A DNA stretch of 64,000 bases, from positions 1,550,001 to 1,614,000 of the forward strand of contig CP085833.1 of the NCBI GenBank assembly GCA_020809705.1. The letters are read 5' to 3'. Source of the DNA: Calonectria ilicicola. Lineage: Eukaryota; Ascomycota; Sordariomycetes; Hypocreales; Nectriaceae. Below the pieces are notes generated by a model. That model made no database searches and was not told the origin of the DNA. It was given only the letters and a program-made list of their open reading frames with translations. A program made the translations under genes and the position numbers. Positions 33,585 to 46,000 of the stretch are shown here, piece by piece. Positions within the stretch are counted from its first letter, which is position 1, and every line of letters starts with the position of its first letter.

Positions 33585-35443
33585 ACGTACTCCATAAGCG
33601 AGCACACCATATAAGTAAGCATACTATAAATCCCTCATACACAACACAAATCATTTAATCAAATACTTCTTAACAACCAGTAATATCCCAATCAAATACT
33701 AAAACTAAAACTATTCTTTATCTTCAAGCCCTTCAAAATAACCCAAAATTAAGTATACAAAAAGCTACAGCAGTCTATAAAGTAAGTCGGTGGTGATTAT
33801 ATTATTGGTAATAGGGAATTCAATCTTAAGATAATACTATCCTTAATTCATATAAGCTATTTAATTTAGAAGAAGAGATTATTATTAGCTTTATTCTAGA
33901 CCTAGATTTATAAGAATTCTTTTAAGATTATATATTATTTAAGAAATAGTTAATTAATTATTTTTTAATTAAAATATATTATCTATTAGTAAGTATTAGG
34001 TTTTAAATTTTATTAAATATTATTTAAAGTTTAAAATGTAATTCTTTTAGAAATATAATTATAAAAGGGTTAAATATAAAGATTTAAAGATAATTAATAA
34101 TTAGTTTTAATTTATAGTTAATATAATAGGTAAGTATAATATTTAATTAGATAATATTTATAATTTTAATAAGATTGGCTTTATAATGGGTATTATTATA
34201 AGTAGGATAGTTATAATAGGTATAGAAAGGTATATAAATCTAAAATTAATCTAGCCTAGAAACCAAAAATGGATAATAGTAATTGAAGCTATTAATATAA
34301 AAGGCTAGGCTATTCTGCTATTTCTTATTACTATAGGCTAATATTATCTTGCTAATTGGTATAAAGAAAGTAATCTTTTAGATAATTAGATTATTATAAT
34401 TACTTAAAATAGCTAGATTGATAATAAAATAGGTTTTAAATGGCTAAAGTACTTTAATTATTATATAAGTAATTAATTAATTAGTTATTATTATCTCTTA
34501 GTTTTTAATAGGTATAAAAGTTATTATTTAATTAAATTTAAGGAATATTATAAGAATAATAAAATTATTATACTTTATATATTATCTTATTTATCTTATT
34601 TACTTTAATTACTTAATATTATATACTTTAAGCTATTAAAAATAATATATAGGAAAGAAATAGAGAATCTAATTAAATGCTTTATAATCTATATTTTAAA
34701 GGCTAATTTCTTCCTAGCCTTTTATAATATATACTAAGCTATTATAATAGAAAGTAATATTAAAGCAAATTTTAGAGGAGCTAGGCTTAATCCTTTAGAT
34801 GCAGAAAATGTTATATTAAGGCTTAATATATAGCTATAAATGCTAATACTATTTAATTAAATGGTTAAGTTTACTAGCCCTTAGATATTAAAGACTCCAA
34901 GGAATATTATTAAGATTAGCTTATAATTTAAGTATTTTAAAAGATAAATTAAAAGGCTTTAAAGTATCTTTCTAAAGTCTATTATTAAGGCATTACAATT
35001 ACTTTCTAAAAGAATAAAAGCTATTATATATAAGATAGTCTTATTAGAGGCTAAGGTCCAGGATCTTAAACAAGTAAATAAAGTACTAAGTAAATACTAT
35101 AAATTTAAAAAGACTTAATTATAAAATAGAGAAATAATAATAATAAAGAAAGGTAAGAAAGTAATTAATTAAATAGATATAAATATATAGATATAGGTAG
35201 AAATATTATAAAGTGGTAGTTAAGGAAAATTAGTATAATTAGGTAGTAGGTATTGTAGGATTTATGGTAAGATTGGTTATAATATAAGGATATATTAAGT
35301 AATTATTAAGACCTTTAATAAAGAGGATAATAATTAGAATTTATTAATTAAATACTTTGTAGTGTTTTTATTCTAGTTTAAAAATAGGGTATAGTGAAAA
35401 GTGGTGTACTTGCTTATGTAGTGTGCTCGCTTATGGAGTACGT
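33585..35443 (+). mobile_element. Fot1/pogo-type DNA transposon copy 2, RIP-decayed
   Basis: 1,859 bp with TA on both sides. Ends start ACGTACTCCATAAGCGAGC and carry two ATAAG-containing boxes. Internal sequence aligns by eye along its length with copy 1, including the helix-turn-helix (NNPKLSIQKATAVYKVS near 33750). Ends and 5' part are better preserved than the rest. Stops throughout. Confidence 0.82.
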
Positions 35444-35935
35444 TATTAATATATTTTATATTATAAAATTATTAATAACTTAAATAATTTTAATAAAATA
35501 AACTTTCTCTTTTATCTTTAAAAAAATAATTATTATATTAATTTAAAAAAATATAAATTATTTCCTCTAAATCCCTTTATTATTTTAAATAATTTTAAAA
35601 ATTTATTATTATTATTAATAATAAGTATATTAAAAAAAATGTTATTTAATTATATTAAGGTTAGATTATTAATATTATTAATATCTTTATAATTTAATTC
35701 TTTTATAATATTAAAGATACCTTTTATTAAAAAGAGAATTAATTAAAATAATATTAAAATATTATTATTAAAAATAATAAATATTAAATAATATTAATAA
35801 TATATAAATTTATAAATAATATTATTTATTATATTAAATATATTATTAATATTATTAATTATATATATATTTAATAAAGTAAATAAAGTTATAGCTATTT
35901 TAGCTTTTAATAATATTATTATAATATAAAAAATA

Positions 35936-37794
35936 ACATATATAATAAGCAAGCCAGTCAGACAAACAAACCAGTCACTTTTTACTATACCCTAGTTTAT
36001 AATTAGAATAAAAACATTACAAAGCATTCAATTAATTAATTTTAATTATTATTCTTTTCTTTAAAGATCTTAATAATTACCTAATATATTCTTATATTAT
36101 AACTAATCTTACTATAAGTCTTATAATACCTTTTACCTAATTATATTAATTTCTCTTAATTATTACTTTATAATATTTTTACTTATATTTATATATTAGC
36201 TTTTATTTAATTAATTACTTTCCTACCTATTTTTATTATTATTATCCCTTTATTTTATAATCTAGTTTTTTTTAATTTATAGTATTTACTAAATATCTTA
36301 TTTATTTATTAAAGATTCTAAATCTTAGCCTTTATTAATATTATTTTATATATAATAATTTTTATTTTTTAAAAAGTAATTATAATATTTTAATAATAAA
36401 CTTTAAAAAGATACTTTAAAGCCTTTTAATTTATTTTATAAAGTACTTAAATTATAAGCTAGTCTTAGTTATAATCCTTAAAGTCTTTAAAATCTAAGAG
36501 ATAGTAAATTCAATTATTTAATTAAATAATATTAAAGTCTATAGCTACATATTAAGCTTTAATATAATATTTTCTAGATCTAGAGGATCAAGCCTAGCTC
36601 CTCTAAAATCTACCTTAATATTACTTTTTATAATAATAGTATTATATATATTATAAAATGTTAGGAAGAAGTTAAACTTTGAAATATAGGTTATAGAGTA
36701 TTTAATTAAATGCTCTATTTCTTTTCTATATATTGTTTTTAGTGGCTTAAAGTATATAATATTAAGTGATTGAAGTAAATGTGATGAATTAAATAGTATA
36801 TAAAGTGTGATGATTTTATTATTCTTATAATATTTCTTAAATTTAATTGAATGGTAATTTTTATACTTATTAAAGACTAGAAAATAATAGTAATTAATTG
36901 ATTAATTATTTATATAGTAATTAAAGTACTTTAGCTACTTTATATATATATTATTATTAATTTAATTATTTTGGGTGATTATAATAGCCTAATTATCTAG
37001 AAGATTACTTTCTTTATACTAATTAGTAAGATAATATTAACTAGTAATAATAAGAAATGGCAGGATGGCCTAGCCTTTTGTATTAATAGCTTAAATTATT
37101 ATTATCTATTTTTAATTTCTAGGCTAGATTAATTTTAGATTTAAATGCCTTTTTAAACCTATTATAACTATTTTACTTATAATAATACCTATTATAAAGC
37201 CAATCTTATTAAAATTATAAATATTATTTAATTAAATATTATACTTCTCTATTATATTAACTATAAGCTAAAACTAATTACCAATTATCTTTAGATTTTT
37301 ATATTTAACCCTTTTATAATTATATTTTTAAAAGAATTATATTTTAAACTATAAATAATATTTAATAAAATTTAAAGCCTAATACTTATTAATAGATAAT
37401 ATATTTCAATCTAAAAGCAATTAATTAATTATTTCTTTAATATTATATAATTATAAAAGAAATCCTTATAAATCTAGATCTAGAATAAATTAGATAATAA
37501 TCTCTTCCTTTAGATTAAATAGCTTATATAAATTAGGGATAGTATTATATTATGTAGAGATATTATTCTCTCTATTAAGGAAGGTATTATAAGAGATTTA
37601 ATAGATCTTTATAGTATGATAGAGATTTAATTTTAGGTTATTTTAATAGGTTTAAAGTGTAAGAAGAATATTTGATTTATTCTTTTACTTTGATATATTT
37701 AATAATTAAGAAGTATTTAATTAAATGATTTATGATATATATAAGGGATTTTTGACTAGCTTGCTTATCTGACTAGCTTGCTTATTATATATAT
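35936..37794 (-). mobile_element. Fot1/pogo-type DNA transposon copy 3, inverted
   Basis: 1,859 bp, TA-flanked, in the opposite orientation to copies 1 and 2. The ends carry the same box-plus-tag design as copy 1 (AAGCAAGCCAGTC). RIP-type decay; no open transposase. Confidence 0.82.
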
Positions 37795-37973
37795 TATATT
37801 ATTTTAAAAAGAAAAATATTAAATAATTATAACTTTATAAAAGAATATTAATTATATACAAATATAACTTAGTTACTATTTTTAATATAAAGCTTAAAAT
37901 TATTAATAATAAATATAATAAATAAATAATTTAAAAAAATAAAAAATATTATATTAAAAGAAAAAAGGCCTAT

Positions 37974-38366
37974 TGTAACGGTCTGGTCAATTTCCCAACT
38001 GGGTGAACCAATTAGAGCGAAGGGTTAATATTGGTAGGGTAGTTAGGTATATTATAATAATAGAATAATTATAATATTACATTAGGTAATAGTTAATTAT
38101 AATTAAGGTAATTAAATTATATTGAAAGCTAGTTAGTATTAGCTATAAAGGCAGATTCTAATCTATTTATATACTATTATTTAATAAATGCTTATTATAT
38201 TAATTCTATTTAATATATTAATAATTAGGATAATGATTATAAAGTGATTATTAATATTATAAATGATTATTTATAAGTGTTTTTTTATTAGTTAGTATAG
38301 GGTTATAAGGAGGTGAATATAGATTTTATTATTATTGATTATTTAAATATATTATAGATTATAATA
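37974..38366 (-). mobile_element. Gypsy-type LTR, reverse orientation
   Basis: 393 bp, starts TGTAACGGTCTGGTC (reverse of the LTR end seen at 57747) and ends in a decayed GGTCATAACA. It is continuous with internal gypsy sequence up to about 40070, which is homologous to 59426-61130. This is a truncated minus-strand element. Confidence 0.65.
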
Positions 38367-40071
38367 TAATATTCTCTTTTTATTAGTTTTATCCTTAAAA
38401 TTTATTAAATTAATCTTATATATAAGTTTTTTATTTTTAATTTTTAAAAATATTTTTTAATTATATTTTATAATTTAAATAATTCTAAGTTATATTTTTA
38501 TATTAATATTTAAATTTAATTTATTAATTTAATAGGTTTTAAAGTTATATTATATTTTTTTTATTTTTTAAAAGTTTATAATATAAAATATTATTAGATT
38601 TTAATAATTATTATAATAAATATACTTATTATAATAGAATATATAATATTTTAAAAGTATTTTTAATTATATATATATTATTTTTATAAATAATAAATAT
38701 AAGTAGATATTAATATTTATAATAATTTAAATAAATTAGAAGTTTAATTACTCAAATATTGAAAAAAGGTAGTTAAAGAGAAGTTCTTTTATATATAAGT
38801 GAAGATACTTATTATTTAAATTAAGGTTTAGGAATCTTTAAATTATTTATTTTATTTTTATTATTAAAAATATTAACTTCAGATAAAAGGGGTAGAGATA
38901 ATATATTAAGGTCTTTTTTTTTTAAATAAGTTAAAGGAGGTGGATAAGGTAGAATTAGAGGTTATTATTTAAATGTAATCTTTAGGGGTTATAGATATTA
39001 TTAGTTAAAATATTATTAATTTTAATAATTTGCTTAATATTATATTTTTAAAAATACTTTTAATATTTTTAAATAATATATAAGGTATTTAGCTGGTTTT
39101 TATATTATTTTATTATAATTTTTTTATTTAATTTTAAATTTTTTATTTTTTCTTCTTTATAAGATTTTTTTTATTTTTTATTAATTTTTAAGGTTTTTTA
39201 TTTATAATTTATATTATAATCTTATATTAACTTATATACTATTATTTAATTCTAGTAATAAGATATAGAAGATAGGGTGTATTTTAATATTATTTAGGAG
39301 GTTAAGTTTATAATTATTTTTTAATATTTTTTTCTATTAGGTAAGGTTTAATTTATTTGAAATTGATTTTTTTATTTTATTATTTTATTATAAGACTTTT
39401 TATTATTAGGTAGATTATATCTCTCTTTAAAAAAAATAATCTTTTTAATTTTTTAAGATTGTAGTATCTTTTTATAATATTATAAATAAATTTTAATTCT
39501 ATTTTTATTTCTTTATATAATTTTTTTAGATTATTTAATCTAATTATTACTTTTATTTAGATTATACTTTCTAAAAAGGCTTAGTAAGTATTTAATATAA
39601 AATTAAAATTAGCTTTTATTAGTATTATTTTAATATTATAATTATAAAATATATTATATATTAATTATATAATAAATAACTTTTTTATTTAATTAATTTA
39701 TTTATAATTAATATAATATTATAAATATTATTTAATCTTTTAATTTTAATATTTAATTTATTTATTTATTTAGAGATAGAATATTATATTTAGTTTATAG
39801 TTTAATTTTATTAATAATATTAGGCTTTACTAGAATTTAGATATAAATAATTATTTTTTATTTAAAATGATTTTAGTTAGTAGTTTATATATAATAATTA
39901 TATATTAAAAGAAAAGATAGATAAATTATTTTTTTTTATTATTTTATTATAAGGAAGATAATATATTATTTTTATAAAATAATTAATAATAATAAAAATA
40001 TTATTATAATATACTTTTATAATAAGGTCTATTAATAAAGGAAGATTAGTAATAAAATCTATTATAATTAA
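38367..40071 (-). mobile_element. Truncated gypsy internal region
   Basis: AT-rich sequence homologous by eye to 59426-61130, that is the 3' part of the polyprotein region next to the LTR. Ends where a plus-oriented LTR begins. No open frame. Confidence 0.55.
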
Positions 40072-40457
40072 TATTATAACCTATGCTAAACCAGGGCGAT
40101 CACAACTGTTAGAATGAACATTAGACCCACCTACCTTAAACCACAATTACCATGCTAATTATGATTATCTATATAATTATAATGTAATTACTACGATTAT
40201 AAAGTAATTATTATAAAGATTATTAGGATAATAAGTGATTATTTGTTAATATAGAAGTATATAGATAGATTGATTGTATTGTAAGGAATGGAATGGATTA
40301 GCTTTTAATATAATTTGGTTACTTTAATTGCGATTGACTATTACTTAATGTAATACTTCTATTGCTTTATTTATTATAATGCGCCTAACTATCCTACTAA
40401 CAATAAATCCTTTATTCTGATTGGTTTATTAAGTTAGGAATTAACCAGATTGTTATA
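40072..40457 (+). mobile_element. Gypsy-type LTR, forward orientation
   Basis: 386 bp from a decayed TGTTATGACC start to a decayed GACCGTTACA end. Its orientation is opposite to the LTR at 37974, so the two are not the ends of one simple element. The left third keeps more G/C than its surroundings. Confidence 0.6.
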
Positions 40458-40482
40458 ATAAATTTAAAATTAAAAAAATATA

Positions 40483-42759
40483 ACGTACTCCATAAGCTTG
40501 TAATACAGATAAGCATGTAATACACTTTTTACAATACCCTATTTTAAAACTAAGATAAAAATACAATAAAACATTCAATTAATTAGTTTTAATTGTTATT
40601 CTCTTTCTCAAAGATTTCAATAATTACCTAATATATCCTTATATTATAGCCAATCTTGTTATAAATCTTATAATACTTACCGCCTAATTGTACTAACTTT
40701 TCTTAATTATCATTTTATAATATTTCTATCTATATTTATATATTTACTTCTATTTAATTAATTACTTCCTTATCTGCTTTTATTATTATTATTCCTTTAT
40801 CTTATAATTAAGTTCTTTTAGATCTATAGTATTTATTTAATATTTTATTTACTTATTAAAGATTCTAGATCTTAGCTTTTAATAAAATAATCTTATATAT
40901 AATAGCTTTTATTCCTTTAGAAAGTGATTATAATACCTTAATAATAGATTTTAAAGAGATACTTTAAAATCTTTAAATTTATTCTATAAAATATTTAAAT
41001 TATAAGTTAGTCTTAGTAGTATTCCTTAGAGTCTTTAAGATCTAAGGAATAATAAGCTTAATTATCTAATTAAATAATATTAGCATTTATAGTTGTATAT
41101 TAAGCTTTAATATAATATTTTCTACATTTAAAAGATCAAGTCTAGCTTCTCTAAAACCTGCCTTAATATTACTTTCTATTATAATAGTTTAATATATATT
41201 ATAAAAGGCTAGAAAGAAGTTAGCTTTTAAAATATAAATTATAAAGTATTTAATTAAATACTTTATTTTCTTTTTATATACTATTTTTAGTAGTCTAAAG
41301 TATATAATATTAAGTAATTAAAGTAGATAAGATAAATAAGATAATATATAAAATATAATAATTTTATTATTTTTATAATATTTTTTAAATTTAATTAAAT
41401 AATAACTTTTATACCTATTAAAAATTAAAAAATAATAATAACTAATTAATTAATTACTTATATAATAATTAAAGTACTTTAGCTACTTAAGAGCTATTTT
41501 ATTATCAATCTAGCTATTTTAAGTAATTATAATAGTCTAATTGCCTGGAAGGTTGCTTTCTTTATACCAATTAGTAAGATAATATTAGCCTATAGTAATA
41601 AGAAATAGTAGAATAGCCTAGCTTCTTATATTAATAGCTTTAATTACTATTATCTATTCTCGATTTCTAAGCTAGATTAATTTTAGATTTAAATATCTTT
41701 CTATATTTATTATAATCATTCTATTTATAATAATACCTATTATAAAACCAATTTTATTAAAATTATATATATTATTTAATTAAATACTATATTTATTTAT
41801 TATATTAATTATAAATTAAAGCTAATTACTAATTATCTTTAAATCTTTATATTTAATTTCGCGGCGGGGAAGGGAACCACACAAAAACACCACACCACCC
41901 ACAGCCGTCCATCTGTAATATAGTATTTTAAGAAAAAGCAACAATTTAATAAGGCTAAATAACTATAAAGCCTCTAATTAGAGGCTTCACTATTAAATAA
42001 AATAGTAAAAAAATAAAGTATTTAGATAAAAATATAATCCTCAAAAATAATAACTCACTAAAGGTATATCCCTTAAAAATAAAATAATATAATATAGATC
42101 AAGAGTCTTGGGTCAGTTTGGTCTGCCTTATAGAAGCTCTCAAAAAAATAAAAGAATGGGCCAAAGATGCTTGATTTCTCTATCAACTTGAGGGTAGATC
42201 TTTCTTTTATGGACCAAATCCCTTATCCCGTGATCAAGATCCACCAACATACCCTAGACCACTGCGAAATTAATCCTTTTATAATTATATTTATAATAAA
42301 ATCACATTTTAAGCTCTAAATAATATTTAATAAAATTTAAAATCTAACACTTACTAATAAATAATATATTTTAATTAAAAAGTAATTAATTAATTATTTC
42401 TTTAATATCACACAATCTTAAAAGGAATCCTCGCAAATCTAAATCAAGGATAAATTAAATAATGATCTCTTCTTCTAGATTGGATAGCTTGCAGGAGGAA
42501 GGAACCTAATTGCTACAAGACTGAATACCATACTATTGACAATATAACCGAGACTTACTGATATTATAGATTAATGTAATCTTTCAGGTACTTAATTTTC
42601 TATCATTTTGAAGGGCCTGAAAGGTAAGAAGGGTTTTAGACTTAGTATTTGACTAGGATATATTTAATTGTTAAGAAGTATTTGATTAAATGGATGATAA
42701 TGTGTATGAGGGATTTTTGTGTTGTATGCTTATCTGTGTCGCAAGCTTATGGAGTACGT
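40483..42759 (-). mobile_element. Fot1/pogo-type DNA transposon copy 4, interrupted
   Basis: TA-flanked, inverted; ends start ACGTACTCCATAAGC, followed by TTGTAATAC and a second box with ATGTAATAC. Total 2,277 bp, which is 1,860 bp after removing the nested MITE at 41857-42269 and its duplicated TTAA. RIP-decayed, except near its right end. Confidence 0.82.
41857..42269. mobile_element. 413-bp MITE with TTAA duplication, nested in pogo
   Basis: Bounded by TTTCGC...GCGAAA inverted ends and by TTAA on both sides. The same site in copy 3 (near 37324) is uninterrupted and has one TTAA. The GC-richer left end and TTAA duplication suggest a piggyBac-type non-autonomous element. Confidence 0.75.
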
Positions 42760-43001
42760 TAATCTAATAAAAAAATAAATTAAAAATTATATATTTTAAT
42801 TATAAAAAAAAGAATATAAATCCTTTAAATATTACTTTTTAAAAATAAAAAACTAATTTAAGTTTATTTAAAAAAGAAATAATTTAATATTATTAAAACT
42901 TTCTCTAGAAAAACTTAAAATAAATAAACCTTAATATTAAAAAGAAAAAATAATATTATTAAAAAAATTACTTTTACTATTATTACTAAGTATAAATTAA
43001 C

Positions 43002-46000
43002 TATTATGAAGAGCTAGTCCTGGGTTTATTCAACCTAAAGGATGCTCTGTATTAGTCTATTTAAAGCTAAGAAGGAAGAAGAAGAAGATGATTAAAAGAA
43101 TATATTCTTCTAATTATATATACCTTAATATACCCTCACTACTAATATAATTATAAAGCTTAATTTAGGTAGATATAATATAGCTATAATCCTTTACTAG
43201 GCTTCAGCCTATAATATTACCCCCCCTCTCTTCTAAGTAGCAACTTCATTACTTTAGTGTTATATACTCGCTTACCAGGCTATTTAATTCTATAATTAGC
43301 TTATAAATAGCTTTATATATATTTAGAGCTTTTAGCTCCATTAAGAACTCTACTGATTATTAAGTAGGTTCTTTATAGCTATATTATTAAATAAGAGTTT
43401 CTTAGATTTTACCTTATCTTTATTACTTCTATCTAATATATAGGATTTTTTAACTATTTACTTATCTTTATTATCTATTTGAATTAGTAGGGGCTAGAAG
43501 TTATTTTATTATTATCCTAGTAAGGGATTCTATTATACTCTTTTTAAAAGGTTAATATAAAATTATAAGTATATTATTCTAAATATATTAATCTTTATTA
43601 TATATATATCTATTACTTTTATTATAGTGTATTATTAATATAGCTAATCTAGCTTCTTATAAGGCCTAGGGGACTTATAATTAGTTAGATTAACCTAAAC
43701 CTTATCTCCAACCTTAAATCTCTTCACTAGTATCTACTTCTTATTTATTATTTATTTATAATATTATTATATTATAATTATTATAGCTTATATAAATTCT
43801 ATAGTATCTTGAATCTTCTATAGTAGGTTCCTAGCCTAGACCTTATTATTACTTAGTGATAACTCTATAGTAATCTCCTAGATCTTAAAGGGCTCTATAT
43901 AGTACCTATACTCTAAGAAGAAGGGACTTATTCTTATAGCCAAGTTCTTATAGTTATTTAATGCTAACTACACTATTAAGAGATAATAACCCCAATCCTT
44001 CTACAAATAGCAAACATATACTTATAGATATACTTAAATTTCCTAGTTTATCTATTCTAGCCCCCTATTGGTCTATAGGTAGTATACTATACTAAGTTGC
44101 TGTATAATGCTAGCTAGCTTATAGAAGGCTTGCTAGAACCTACTGATCTAATTGCTCCCTCAGTTATTAATAATAGACTGGGGCATCCTATGTGATTTAT
44201 AATGGTAGCTAAGGAACCATTTTACATAGGCTTCTACTTCTATTGTAGGTATAATCTTAAGTATAATAGTTTATATAAGTTAATTAACTATTATTTATAG
44301 ATATTAAGACTTATCCTTGTCTGTTGGAGGAAGATCTATTATAAAATCTATAGCTAGATTACTCTGTGGCTATTTTAGAATTAGTAAAGGCTTTAATAGC
44401 TCTCTTTTTAATTGTTATTAGATATAATTTCTTTTATAGACTTAATAATTAGTAATAAACTAGTAAATTAGTTATAATAGTTTTAATTAAAAGAATTACC
44501 TTAATATTAAGGTTATTATATTATTATAATCTAAATAATCTTTAGTAATAGTATTATATTTTATTTATATAATATAAGTATGTAGTATCTCTATATTAAT
44601 CTTATTACTAGGTACCTATAACTAGTCTTAGAAGGTCAACCGATCTTCAGCATCTAAAGCATATTCTAAGATCTAAATCTTTAGACTTAACTCAGGTGGC
44701 AGACTTTGCTCCTACTATTATATTATAATATATATACTTATATAAATCTTATCTATAATAATAGCTTAATTTTATAAATCTTATAGCTTTAGATAATTAA
44801 AGAAAATTACTATTTATAATATCTTTACCTAAACTACCTAAAGAATAACTTACTCTAGTATAATTACTTTATCCTATAGAATAACTAGTTAAAAGATTAA
44901 TTATAAGTAATAGCCCTATTCCTTAGGATCTTTAACCCTCTTAGGTATATTCTACTCTCTATAGTTTAATATATCTGGCGCTATTATCTTACTATTAGGT
45001 TAATACTTAAGCTAGAAATTATATTCTAATAGCTATCCTATTTAATAATTTTATTACTTTATAAAATATTAATATTTTATAAAATATATTAGGTTCTTAT
45101 AATCTATAATAATAGTAAATAGGCTATAATTATATAGTTTTACTCTCCAAATATCTAAGTAATATATAATCGCTAGTATCTTCTTGTTATAGATTAGGTA
45201 GTTGTATTCTACTGGGCTTAGCTATTATAAGTGAAAGGCAACTGGCCAACGGCGGCCTTGCTTATCTTCTTAAGCTAGAACTTCTTCTAGTGCATTACTT
45301 AAGCAATCAGCCTTAAGAAATATTAGTTTATCCAGATTCTATTATTATAATATAGGAGCTTTATAAAATCTATACTTAAGTTCCTAGAAAGCTACTTCCT
45401 TACTAGATCCTTATTTAAAGGTAATTCCTTTTTAAGTTAATATTATTAAAAAGACTAATATCTTTATAAAGTCTAATATAAAGATCTAATAATAATTTAT
45501 AAAGCTTAAAAAACTTTATATACCTTTTACTATTTAAAGTACTTTCTATTTATAAATTACTTATTATTTCTTTAAATTATAAAATACTTCTTTCCTAGCC
45601 TATATAATAAATCCTAGGTATTTTACCTCTTAAATTATAAACTTATACTTCTTTAAATCTAGATATAATCTAGTAATAGCTAAGGTATAGAGTACTTTCT
45701 ATATCTTTACTAGATAATCTTTCTTTAAGCTATTAGAATAGATTAATATATTATCTAAATAGACTATAGCAAAGTTATCTAGAAAGTCTTGTAATATCTT
45801 ATTTATATATCTCTAGAATATAACAAGTACACCACTTAAGCCAAATAAGCATACCAGCCATTTATATAGCCTAAACTAGATCTAGAAGGCAATCTTAGCC
45901 TTATACTTTTTAGCCATTTGGACCTTATGGAAGGTAGCAACCACATCCAGCTTAATAAACCACTTAGCCTTGGATAGGTTTTACAGTATCTCTGTGATCA

